A stretch of DNA of 8,156 nucleotides from the NCBI GenBank assembly GCA_020442545.1, contig JAGRJX010000245.1, positions 10,625 through 18,780 of the forward strand, written 5' to 3'. The DNA comes from Lysobacterales bacterium. Lineage in GTDB: Bacteria; Pseudomonadota; Gammaproteobacteria; Xanthomonadales; Xanthomonadaceae. How positions within the stretch are numbered: position 1 is the first letter of the stretch; every line of letters begins with the position of its first letter. This document shows, piece by piece, positions 1 through 6,935 of the stretch. The notes under the pieces are model-generated. The model was given only the letters and a program-made list of their open reading frames with translations. It made no database searches and had not been told where the DNA came from. The position numbers and the translations under genes are program-made.

Positions 1-2058
1 CCGTATCTGATCCGCTGGGACCTTGACGGCGACGGCGTGTACGAGCGCGAGGGCAGCCAGACGCAGCTGGACGCCAGCTACCCGACCGGCAGCGAGCCGC
101 AGGTGACGGTGCAGGTCACCGACAACAGCGGCTGCGCAAGAGCGGTCAGCCGCGCGCTGAACGTGCTTGGTCAGGACGTGCGTCTCACCGCCGGCAGCCC
201 GCAGCAGGTCTGCGGCAATGGCGATGCCAGCATCGATCCCGGTGAGCGCTGGTTCTTGCCGATGAACGCCAAGAACGAGGGTAGCGCCAGCTTCGGCGGC
301 GGCTACGCACTGCTGGTGCCCGGCATCGCCAGCACCGGCAGTCTGCCCCACGGCCCGGACGCCTTCGGTTATGCCGCCACCACCTCCGGTGAGGGACAGT
401 GTGACTACGGATTCGTGGACATTGCCGGCGGCGCCAATGCGGTGCCGGCGCTGCCGACCTCGGTGTTTGACGGCAATACCTACGGTCCGCTGGATGACGC
501 GCGCACCACCGATGCCATCACCCTGGGCGGCGGCGGCATCAGCGTCTATGGCCAGCATTACGGCACTGCGGTGATGTCCACCAACGGCTATCTCAGCTTC
601 GACAATGCCGAAAAGGGCGGCGACTTCAGCAACGAGTGTCCGCTGGACGTACCCAACAACGACAGCGTCGGTCCGCGCCTGCATCCGCTGCACCAGGATC
701 TGGTGGTGTCCGGCCTTGCCGGCGCCGGTCTGCGCTATCGCTATTTCGCCAGCTGCCCACGCAGCGGCGAGGGCAGCGGCGGCAACGGCGCCTGCCACGT
801 GTTCCAGTGGAGCCGCATGCAGAGCTATGCCAGTGGCGGCTCAAGCAGCGGCGACGCCGAGTTCCAGGCCATCGTCTATGAAGGCAGCGACCAGATTGTC
901 TACCAGTACAAGACCGCCGACCGCGACGCCGGCGCCAAAGCCACCATTGGCCTGATTGCCGCAAACAGCGGCGACGGGTCGTTGAGTCTGCCCTGCGACG
1001 AAGCACATGCAGCGGCGGGCAGCGCGGTCTGCGTCTACGCCCCGGATGGACAGCCGGCCAGCGTGCAGAGCCTGATAGTCGAGAACCCGGCGGTCAGCGT
1101 GCCGGCATTGGCCGCCAACGCCAGTGCACCGGTGTCGGTGACCTTTGCCATTCCCACCGATGCCGCCTGCGGCAGCGCCATCGACATCCGCCCGGTCGGC
1201 GTGGCCGATGCGAAATCGTCCACTACCCGGCAGACCGAATCCGTGTTCAGCGCAACGCTGGGCAACGGCAGCAGCTGCAACGCAACCACCAGCTGCACCG
1301 TGCCCGAAGCGGATCACGACAACGACACGTACGGCTTCTTCTTCAACCCCAACCGCGGCGGCAACGGGTTGATCAGCTTCGTCTATCCGGCGCACGCCGC
1401 ATCCGGCATCTTTGGCGGCATCTGGTACACCGGACGCGCGGACCGTACGCCGATGTGGTACCTCGCGGGTGGTGACTGGGCGCATTCCCTGGGCACGCTG
1501 GCACTGAGCCGTGTCCACAATGCCGGCAGCGCCAGCGCGGTCAATCCGGTCACCTACCAGGCCGGCAGCGCCTGGGTAGCTCAGCCGCAGCCGAACACGC
1601 TGGTGTATGCGTGGGACTCGGCCGACATCGGCAAGGGCATCGAAATCCTCAACGACAGCGGGCTGCCGTACAGCTCGCCCAATCACAGCATGCAGTGGTA
1701 CAACCCGGGCCAGTCCGGCTGGGGGATGGGCATCGGCTCGCTGGAAAACAGCGGCTATTTCGAGTTCTCCGCCCTGTTCCTGTATGACAGCAGCGGCGAC
1801 CCGACCTGGGTGCTGGGCAGCGACGACGAGGAGAACGGCAGCATGCCGATGAACACCTTCCTGGTGCATTGCCCCGGCTGCCCGCACATCGCCGACTGGA
1901 ACAGCTTCCCGCTGCCGGCCGGGACCTACAGCCGCACCTATTCCGGCCCGGGCAGCGCGACGATCAACACCAGCATCAACCTGCCGGCACCGCTCTCGGG
2001 GAGCTGGTCGCGCAGCAAGCTGCCGTGGCAGTCGATCGGCACGCCGGAGCAGCCATGA
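1..2058 (+). CDS. Exported PKD-domain protein with C-terminal Trp-rich repeats (5' partial)
   Basis: The reading frame is open from base 1, so the start lies upstream; 685 residues are visible (numbered here from base 1). Residues 2-57 resemble the end of a PKD domain ('IRWDLDGDGVYE', then 'VTVQVTDNSG'). Residues 71-84 carry 'CGNGDASIDPGERW', typical of beta-sandwich modules that follow PKD domains in secreted proteins. Residues about 155-350 form a larger beta-rich region with a 'STNGYLSF' motif, recalling NIDO-like domains. Two related modules end the protein: 'FFFNPNRGGNGLISF ... PMWYL' (about 446-487) and 'WYNPGQSGWGMGIGS ... DPTWVLG' (about 566-606). Scattered Cys pairs, high Gly/Ser/Asn content and no membrane segment fit an extracellular or surface protein. 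No catalytic domain is visible; a protease or other enzyme could lie in the missing N-terminal part. The stop overlaps the next start (ATGA). The exported nature is fairly sure; the function is unknown. Confidence 0.85.
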   Translation, partial: PYLIRWDLDGDGVYEREGSQTQLDASYPTGSEPQVTVQVTDNSGCARAVSRALNVLGQDVRLTAGSPQQVCGNGDASIDPGERWFLPMNAKNEGSASFGGGYALLVPGIASTGSLPHGPDAFGYAATTSGEGQCDYGFVDIAGGANAVPALPTSVFDGNTYGPLDDARTTDAITLGGGGISVYGQHYGTAVMSTNGYLSFDNAEKGGDFSNECPLDVPNNDSVGPRLHPLHQDLVVSGLAGAGLRYRYFASCPRSGEGSGGNGACHVFQWSRMQSYASGGSSSGDAEFQAIVYEGSDQIVYQYKTADRDAGAKATIGLIAANSGDGSLSLPCDEAHAAAGSAVCVYAPDGQPASVQSLIVENPAVSVPALAANASAPVSVTFAIPTDAACGSAIDIRPVGVADAKSSTTRQTESVFSATLGNGSSCNATTSCTVPEADHDNDTYGFFFNPNRGGNGLISFVYPAHAASGIFGGIWYTGRADRTPMWYLAGGDWAHSLGTLALSRVHNAGSASAVNPVTYQAGSAWVAQPQPNTLVYAWDSADIGKGIEILNDSGLPYSSPNHSMQWYNPGQSGWGMGIGSLENSGYFEFSALFLYDSSGDPTWVLGSDDEENGSMPMNTFLVHCPGCPHIADWNSFPLPAGTYSRTYSGPGSATINTSINLPAPLSGSWSRSKLPWQSIGTPEQP

Positions 2059-2534
2059 ACCATGACCTGCGCCTGACGCTACTTCGCCACGCCCATGCCG
2101 AGTCACCGGTATTGGGCGAGTCCGACCACGAGCGCAGCCTGTCGGCACGCGGCATCGAAGAAGCGCGTGCCGCCGGCCAGTGGCTGGCGGCACGGCACCG
2201 GGCACCGGGCGCGGTGCTGGTATCGTCGGCGCGACGTGCGCAGGAGACCTGGCAGCATGCCAGCTGGAGCGGCTGCCCGGAGGCGCGGACCGAGTCCGGT
2301 ATCTACGAAGCCACGCCAGGGCGGCTGCTGGACATTCTGGAGGCGCAAGGTAACGTCGACGTGCTGCTGGTCGGCCACAATCCGGGCTTCGAAGAGCTGG
2401 TGGCGCTGCTGACCAGCGGCCTGTCCGGCGAGTACCGCGGCATGCCGCCCGGTGGCGTGGCTGTGCTGTCGAGGCCCGCCGACGGCGACTGGGAGCCGGC
2501 CGGCGCGACCCTGCTGGAGTTCTGGTCGCCATAG
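2055..2534 (+). CDS. sixA: SixA-type phosphohistidine phosphatase (histidine phosphatase superfamily)
   Basis: This 159-residue protein matches the small single-domain histidine phosphatases of the SixA type; E. coli SixA is about 160 residues. Visible catalytic features are the N-terminal 'LLRHAHAE' (Arg11, His12 the phospho-acceptor), 'SSARRAQET' (57-65, second Arg), 'IYEA' (83-86, acidic residue) and 'VGHNPG' (107-112, second His). SixA removes phosphate from histidines of signalling or PTS-type phosphotransfer proteins in the cytoplasm; the substrate here cannot be told. The ATG at 2055 sits in an ATGA overlap with the preceding stop, and GGAG at 2046-2049 lies 5 nt upstream, so translational coupling is likely. 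No signal peptide is visible. The same frame stays open upstream to 1869, but that extension lies inside the previous gene and precedes the family's normal N-terminus. Confidence 0.9.
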   Translation: MNHDLRLTLLRHAHAESPVLGESDHERSLSARGIEEARAAGQWLAARHRAPGAVLVSSARRAQETWQHASWSGCPEARTESGIYEATPGRLLDILEAQGNVDVLLVGHNPGFEELVALLTSGLSGEYRGMPPGGVAVLSRPADGDWEPAGATLLEFWSP

Positions 2535-2549
2535 GCCACGACCAACGGG

Positions 2550-3209
2550 ATGCGGGCCACCTGGAGACTACTTGTCGCGGGAGTGATCGGCTTCGCGCCA
2601 CTGGCCGCAGCGCAGTCATTGCCACTACGGCCCGAAGCCGCCAACCCGCCGTCCACCAGCCTGATCCGGGACATCGACGGCGAACGCAGCGATGTCCGCT
2701 TCGAGCTGCGCATCCTGTTGCGCCACCTGGAAGGCCGCTTCCTGTCCCTGCACGGCAACCTGCGTATCGACGAGACCGTCCAGCGTGCCGACATCGCGGT
2801 CAGCATCGACAGCAATTCGGTGTGGATGGCCAAGGAGAGCAACGCCGAGTACGCGCGCTCCGGCGAGTTCTTCGACGCCGCGCATCATCCGCAAATCCGC
2901 TTCCAGGCAACCGCCGTGCCGCTGTCGCTGTTTCGAGAAGGTGGCGAGATGCCCGGCCGGGTCACGCTGCGCGGCGTGACCCGGCCGCTGACACTGAGCG
3001 TCGATCCCGCCAGTTGCGAGCGGCCGGGTGACGACTGTGACGTGATCGCCCGCGGAACCGTGGACCGCAGCGATTTCGGCATGACCAGCAAGACGCTGTT
3101 CGTCGGCAAGCGCGTCGAACTGTCGTTCCGCATCCGCCTGCGCGAAACGCCCGCGCCCGAAACGCCGGCAACCGTATCGCCGACGCCCGGCCGGGAGCAC
3201 CGGCCGTGA
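2550..3209 (+). CDS. YceI-family periplasmic protein
   Basis: This 219-residue protein starts with a clear Sec signal peptide: 'MRATWRLL', a hydrophobic core, and a likely cleavage after 'PLAAA' at residue 21. The mature part has the YceI lipocalin-like beta-barrel pattern. It shows 'FFDAAHHPQIRF' (107-118), 'GRVTLRGVTRPLTL' (136-149) and 'RSDFGM' (173-178), followed by a closing beta strand 'KRVELSFRIRL'. YceI proteins bind isoprenoid or other lipophilic ligands in the periplasm; the ligand here is unknown. Cys156 and Cys163 bracket a short loop and could form a disulfide. Residues 199-219 are a Pro/Thr-rich tail outside the fold. A TAG stop lies 15 nt upstream in the same frame and no start codon falls between, so ATG 2550 is the earliest start; the SD is weak. 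The gene begins 15 nt after sixA and overlaps the PLD gene by 4 nt (GTGA), suggesting cotranscription. Confidence 0.9.
   Translation: MRATWRLLVAGVIGFAPLAAAQSLPLRPEAANPPSTSLIRDIDGERSDVRFELRILLRHLEGRFLSLHGNLRIDETVQRADIAVSIDSNSVWMAKESNAEYARSGEFFDAAHHPQIRFQATAVPLSLFREGGEMPGRVTLRGVTRPLTLSVDPASCERPGDDCDVIARGTVDRSDFGMTSKTLFVGKRVELSFRIRLRETPAPETPATVSPTPGREHRP
3193..3197 (+). promoter_or_regulatory. Ribosome binding site deciding a GTG start
   Basis: GGGAG lies 8 nt before the GTG at 3206. Together with the lipoprotein signal that begins right at this codon, it supports GTG 3206 as the start of the PLD lipoprotein rather than a later codon. It sits inside the end of the YceI gene, as expected for coupled translation. 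Confidence 0.6.
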
Positions 3210-5101
3210 AGCGCGCCATCGTCCTGGCCTGTCTGCTGCCGCTTTGCCTGCTCGCTGCATGCGCACCGAACCGCGAAGCGCTTCGCCGCGCCCAGCACAT
3301 CGCCATCGAGCAACGCGACAGCACGCTCACCTGTCATCGCGAGGATGCCTGCGCCCTGGCGTCGCCGCTGCGACAGCTCGGCGACGACGCCGTTGCCGCA
3401 TCCGGCGATGGCCGTGAGCGCAATCACGTCCTGCTGCTGGATCGCGGCGAGGATGCGCTGCTGGCGCGCATCAACCTGATCCGCAGCGCACGCCGCAGCA
3501 TCGCGCTGCAGAGCTTCATCTACGCCGAGGATGACGCCGGCTTCCTGGTACTCGACGAACTGCTGGCGGCCGCGCGACGCGGTGTGCGCGTGCGCGTGCT
3601 GCTGGACCAGCTCTACGCCGTCAGTGACACCCGCCTGCTGGCGCAGCTGGCGGCCAAACACGTCAACTTCGAGCTGCGCTTTTTCAACCCGACCTTCGGT
3701 CGCGCGAAGACCAATGCGCTGCAGTTCGTTGGCGGCATCCTTTGCTGCTTCACGCGCTTCAACCAGCGCATGCACAACAAGTTGCTGCTGATTGACGGCC
3801 GGATCGGCATCACCGGCGGCCGCAACATCGAGAACCGTTACTTCGACTGGGATCCGGCCTTCAACTACCTCGACCGCGACGTGCTGATCGCCGGGCCGGC
3901 AGCCGCGCAGATGCAGACGTCTTTCGAGACGTTCTGGCGCTACCGCAAGTCGGTGCCGGTGGCGCGTCTGCGTGACGTGGCGCGCTGGCTGCTGAAGCCA
4001 CCGGAGCAGGCACCGGAGCCTCCGCACATCGAGCGCGCCGACCGTCTGCTGGACCTCTCCGCACAAGCCGACAATGCGACGATCATCGAGCGGCGACTGA
4101 GCAGCCGTGCGCTTGCCGTCGGCATGGTGAGCTATGTCTCCGACGGGCCGGGCAAGGACGGCGACGATGGCCGTCGTGCGCAGGCAACCCGCAGCCTGCG
4201 CGAGCGCGTGGCGGCGAGCCGCGACAACCTGATTCTGCAGACGCCCTACCTGGTGCTGTCGCGGCCGGCGAAAGAGCTGTTCGCCTCGCTGCAGGATCGC
4301 GAAAATCCGCCTCGCGTGATCGTGTCCACCAACAGCCTGGCCTCCACCGACGCCTTCCCGGTCTACGCGCTGTCGCACAAGTACAAGCGCAGCTACCTGC
4401 GCCGGTACGGCTTTCAGATCCACGAATACAAGCCGTTTCCCGGTGATGCGCCGATCGACATCGACAGCACCGGCGCCGTGCTGCCCGATGCCACCGGGCC
4501 GGATGCCGAAGACACCGATGCCAAAGACTACCGGCCATCCGAATCCCGCCGCGCGCTCCGCTCGCTATTCGGTTCGGCCTCGGGCAGCGGTAGCGGCTCC
4601 GGCAGCCACCTCGGTCCGGTGCCGTTGCAGCGTGCCGGCGTGCGCATCGGCCTGCATGCCAAGAGCCTGGTCATCGATGACCGCATCGCGGTGATCGGCA
4701 GCCACAATTTCGACCCGCGCTCGGATTCGCTGAACACCGAAGCCGTGGTCATCATCCACGATGCCGCGGTCGCCGCCCGCCTCAAGGCCAGCATCCTGCG
4801 CGACATCCGTCCCGAAAACGCCTGGACCATCGCCCGCCGCGACAGCACGCCGATCCTGGGTGGCGTCAACTACAACCTCGGCAAGCTGTTCGAAAAGCTG
4901 CCACTGTTTGATTTCTGGCCCTGGCGCTATGCCACAAGCTACGAGATCAAGCCCGGCTGCGAGCCGCTGCCGCCGGACGCGCCCGGCTTTCGCGACTGCT
5001 ACGAGCCGGTCGGCGACTTCCCTGAGGTAAAGCTGAAGCCAAAGGCGATCTACACCCGCATCCTCACCGCCTTCGGCGCCGGGCTCGCACCCATCCTTTA
5101 G
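3206..5101 (+). CDS. Phospholipase D family lipoprotein, cardiolipin synthase C (ClsC/YmdC)-like
   Basis: This 631-residue protein begins with a lipoprotein signal peptide: 'MKR', a hydrophobic core, and lipobox 'LAAC' with the lipidated Cys at residue 19. It has two HxKxxxxD (HKD) motifs. The first is at His190/Lys192/Asp197 within 'RMHNKLLLIDGRIGITGGRN'; the second is at His484/Lys486/Asp491, followed by 'GSHNFDPRSDSLNTE' (498-512). Both catalytic halves are intact. 'RMHNK ... GGRN' and 'FDPRS..LNTE' are typical of ClsC, which makes cardiolipin from phosphatidylethanolamine and phosphatidylglycerol. Other phosphatidyl transfer or phospholipase activity cannot be excluded. Residues about 423-470, just before the second motif, form an Asp-rich insert ending in a Gly-Ser run, longer than I recall for ClsC. 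The start is GTG with a good SD, overlapping the YceI stop by 4 nt. The TAG stop overlaps the left end of the repeat element. It is probably anchored in the envelope facing the periplasm. Confidence 0.88.
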   Translation: MKRAIVLACLLPLCLLAACAPNREALRRAQHIAIEQRDSTLTCHREDACALASPLRQLGDDAVAASGDGRERNHVLLLDRGEDALLARINLIRSARRSIALQSFIYAEDDAGFLVLDELLAAARRGVRVRVLLDQLYAVSDTRLLAQLAAKHVNFELRFFNPTFGRAKTNALQFVGGILCCFTRFNQRMHNKLLLIDGRIGITGGRNIENRYFDWDPAFNYLDRDVLIAGPAAAQMQTSFETFWRYRKSVPVARLRDVARWLLKPPEQAPEPPHIERADRLLDLSAQADNATIIERRLSSRALAVGMVSYVSDGPGKDGDDGRRAQATRSLRERVAASRDNLILQTPYLVLSRPAKELFASLQDRENPPRVIVSTNSLASTDAFPVYALSHKYKRSYLRRYGFQIHEYKPFPGDAPIDIDSTGAVLPDATGPDAEDTDAKDYRPSESRRALRSLFGSASGSGSGSGSHLGPVPLQRAGVRIGLHAKSLVIDDRIAVIGSHNFDPRSDSLNTEAVVIIHDAAVAARLKASILRDIRPENAWTIARRDSTPILGGVNYNLGKLFEKLPLFDFWPWRYATSYEIKPGCEPLPPDAPGFRDCYEPVGDFPEVKLKPKAIYTRILTAFGAGLAPIL

Positions 5102-5130
5102 GGCAACGCTGGCCAGGTACCCGCCGCCGG
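5100..5130 (+). repeat. Left terminal inverted repeat of copy A
   Basis: It begins 'AGGGCAACGCTGGCCAGGTA' and continues CCCGCCGCCGG. It pairs with 5281-5311 at 25 of 31 positions and matches the outer end of copy B (7987-8017) equally well. Its first two bases are the last two of the PLD gene's TAG stop. Confidence 0.75.
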
Positions 5131-5280
5131 CATGATGTTTCCGTCGCTCGTCAGTCGCGTCGCAGGCCGCGGGCCATGCTTGTCGCCCTGGCACGGACCG
5201 GGGCGCGGCTGGCGGGCGATCGAGACATCACCCCGCCATCTGAAATCAATTGGCTGGGGCCGCACGACGGGCGGGCGTTG

Positions 5281-5311
5281 CCGGCGGTGGATACTTGTTC
5301 AGCGTTGCCTT
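5281..5311 (-). repeat. Right terminal inverted repeat of copy A
   Basis: Read on the minus strand it begins 'AAGGCAACGCTGAACAAGTA' and continues TCCACCGCCGG. The core GCTGAACAAGTATCC is identical in copy B (7994-8008), so this end is better conserved between copies than the left end. Confidence 0.75.
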
Positions 5312-5328
5312 GGCTCCCGCCGCAGTGG

Positions 5329-5357
5329 ATGACCGGTCTGGCGCAAACTGATAGTCT
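5329..5357 (+). promoter_or_regulatory. Candidate sigma-70 promoter for the DUF1232-plsC-yheT block
   Basis: ATGACC (5329-5334, 4 of 6 to the -35 consensus) lies 17 nt before TAGTCT (5352-5357, weak -10). The -10 is preceded by TGA, giving an extended -10 form. It is the best pair I see between the repeat element and the ATG at 5407, and would leave a 5' leader of about 45 nt. It is weak by sequence alone. Confidence 0.3.
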
Positions 5358-5406
5358 GCCCCTTGGCCATTGCCGCCTCGACTGACCCATTGCCGGATAC
5401 CCTGAC

Positions 5407-6018
5407 ATGACCGTCTCCCTCAGCATCGAACTCAGCGACCAGGACCTCGAGTTCTTCACCAGCGCGGCCGAGAACGCGAAGAAGACCGCTGCGGGCAAGA
5501 AGCCCGAGGACATCATCGCCGCCGCCAGCAAGCTGCTCACCGACGCCAACAAGATCAAGGTGCCGGACTTCATCGCCGAACGCCTGACCAAGCTCGACGC
5601 GATGATCGCCATGGTCAGCGACGAAGGCTGGGGCTTGCCGGACGAGGACCGCAACCGCGTGCTGTCGGCACTGGTCTATTTTGCCGATCCATCCGACGTC
5701 ATACCGGACCATGTCCCGGTACTCGGATTCCTGGACGATGCCATCATGATCGAGCTTTGCGTGCGTGAACTGAAGCATGAGCTCGATGCCTACGACGACT
5801 TCTGCTACTTCCGCGAGCGTGAAGCGGTCAAGCGCGGCGTCAACCCGTCGGAAGTCGGCCGCGCCGAGTGGCTGGATGATCGTCGCGAGGATCTGTTCGA
5901 CCGCATGCACAAGCGCCGCGAGCGCGACTTCGGCATTGGCTACGGTCGCAGCAGTGGTTACGGCAGCAGCAAGAAATACGGCGGCCCCTGGCGGCCCAGC
6001 CTGTTCCGCTTCGGCTGA
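5407..6018 (+). CDS. DUF1232 (YkvA-like) domain protein
   Basis: This 203-residue protein has no signal peptide. Its centre (about residues 87-118) contains 'ALVYFADPSDVIPDHVPVLG' followed by 'FLDDAIMIEL', which matches the short DUF1232/YkvA domain. That domain is usually a hydrophobic helical hairpin with Pro and an Asp-Asp pair, and its biochemical role is not known. The N-terminal part (1-75) looks helical and Ala/Lys-rich. The C-terminal part (130-175) is highly charged, ending in a basic Gly/Tyr/Ser tail (176-203) likely to be disordered. The ATG at 5407 has only a weak SD (GGA at 5395-5397). The gene opens a new block after the repeat element, and the PlsC-like gene follows after about 29 nt, so cotranscription is likely. 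The family is fairly certain; the function is unknown. Confidence 0.85.
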   Translation: MTVSLSIELSDQDLEFFTSAAENAKKTAAGKKPEDIIAAASKLLTDANKIKVPDFIAERLTKLDAMIAMVSDEGWGLPDEDRNRVLSALVYFADPSDVIPDHVPVLGFLDDAIMIELCVRELKHELDAYDDFCYFREREAVKRGVNPSEVGRAEWLDDRREDLFDRMHKRRERDFGIGYGRSSGYGSSKKYGGPWRPSLFRFG

Positions 6019-6047
6019 GGCCGGGCGGACACGACCATCGCCGCGTG

Positions 6048-6935
6048 ATGCAATCCGGCGTCGATCCGGCGACCGACAGGCGAGCGGAATCCGGCAAGGA
6101 ACACGAGGCCGCGCCAGCAGCTGACGGTGGGCATTCCGCGTCTGCTGACTCGATCCGTTCGCGCCGCCTGGATGCCCGCGCTGCGCTGCGCTACCTGCTG
6201 CGGGTGCCCTTGCTGCTGCTGCATTTGCTGGTTTCACTGCCGTTTACCCTGCTGCTGATCAATCCACTGTGCGCGCGGCTGACAGCGGGCGGCGAGCGTC
6301 TGGATCACCGCGCCATCCGGCTGTGGTCACGCGGTCTGGTGCGCATCTTCGGGATGCGCGTGCGCACCGTCGGCCAGCCGCTGCCGGGCGGCGTGCTGTT
6401 CGTCGCCAATCATGTGTCATGGATCGACATCGAGGTGCTGCACGCCACGCGCATGATGGGCTTCGTGGCCAAGAGCGAGATCAGTCGCTGGCCGCTGATC
6501 GGCTGGCTGGCGCGACGCGCCGGCACCATCTACCACCAGCGCGGCAGCAACGAGTCGCTGTCCGGCGTGCTGCACCAGATGCTGCAGCGTCTGCGCGATG
6601 GCCTCGGCGTCGGCGTGTTCCCGGAGGGCGGCACCAGCGACGGGCGACGGGTGCGCACCTTTCACGCACGCATCTTCCAGGCCGCCGTGGTGGCGCCGTC
6701 ACCGGTGCAGCCGGTGGCGCTGAAGTTCGGCGGCGACGCGGAAAGCCAGACCTGGGTCGCCTTCGGCCCGAACGAGAGCTTTCTGGGGAACTTCCTGCGC
6801 CTGCTCGGCGGTCCCGGCATGCGCGTCGAGGTGCACTTCCTCGAAGGCCTGCCGGCCGGCTTCGAGGACGGCCGTCGCGCCATGGCCGAAACCTGCCGGC
6901 AGCGCATCGTCGCCGCGCTGGAAGCCCGCGCATGA
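6048..6935 (+). CDS. PlsC-type lysophospholipid (1-acylglycerol-3-phosphate) acyltransferase
   Basis: This 295-residue protein has the acyltransferase blocks in order. They are 'NHVSWID' (121-127; catalytic His122 and Asp127), 'GTIYHQRG' (159-166; Arg165), 'FPEGGTSDG' (191-199) and 'VQPVALKF' (220-227). A hydrophobic segment (about 48-73) follows a charged, probably disordered N-terminus and would hold the enzyme at the inner membrane. The family transfers an acyl chain from acyl-ACP or acyl-CoA to a lysolipid such as lysophosphatidic acid. An OlsA-like acyltransferase for ornithine lipids or another lysolipid is an alternative. A Gly follows FPEG where family members usually have Thr. GTG 6045 sits directly before ATG 6048 in frame; I chose the ATG, though the SD is poor and GTG would add one residue. 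The stop overlaps the next start (ATGA), pointing to coupled translation with the YheT-type hydrolase. Confidence 0.88.
   Translation: MQSGVDPATDRRAESGKEHEAAPAADGGHSASADSIRSRRLDARAALRYLLRVPLLLLHLLVSLPFTLLLINPLCARLTAGGERLDHRAIRLWSRGLVRIFGMRVRTVGQPLPGGVLFVANHVSWIDIEVLHATRMMGFVAKSEISRWPLIGWLARRAGTIYHQRGSNESLSGVLHQMLQRLRDGLGVGVFPEGGTSDGRRVRTFHARIFQAAVVAPSPVQPVALKFGGDAESQTWVAFGPNESFLGNFLRLLGGPGMRVEVHFLEGLPAGFEDGRRAMAETCRQRIVAALEARA

Larger units (their letters stand above)
5100..5311 (+). repeat. 212-bp MITE-like element with terminal inverted repeats, copy A
   Basis: This stretch fills most of the 305-bp gap between the PLD and DUF1232 genes. Its ends (5100-5130 and 5281-5311) are imperfect inverted repeats, 25 of 31 positions matching. 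Its right part (5218-5311) matches the reverse complement of 7987-8156 at 80 of 94 positions once a 76-bp difference is set aside. It encodes no recognisable protein. Size, lack of coding capacity, terminal inverted repeats and at least two copies fit a non-autonomous mobile element or a large intergenic repeat family. I do not recognise a named family. No target-site duplication is evident. Confidence 0.75.

Noticed and set aside
841..2625. 594-codon open frame on the minus strand
   Set aside because: It lies opposite the exported protein and sixA, is Arg/Ala/Pro-rich in the manner of GC-rich antisense frames, and shows no family motif.
2885..4423. 512-codon open frame on the minus strand
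   Set aside because: It is antisense to the YceI and PLD genes, both firmly identified by motifs; no domain pattern is visible in it.
5132..5385. Small open frames inside the repeat element, partly shared with copy B (for example 'KSIGWGRT' and 'DTCSALP')
   Set aside because: The 76-bp difference between copies is not a multiple of three and shifts the frame between these two peptides, and there is no clear RBS. The similarity reflects DNA repeat conservation, not a conserved protein.
5299..6237. 312-codon open frame on the minus strand
   Set aside because: It is antisense to the DUF1232 gene and runs into the repeat element, with biased composition and no recognisable domain.
6269..6931. 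Upstream in-frame extension of the YheT-type gene
   Set aside because: The extension is a shadow frame of the acyltransferase gene; the YheT N-terminal motif and a good SD place the start at 6932.
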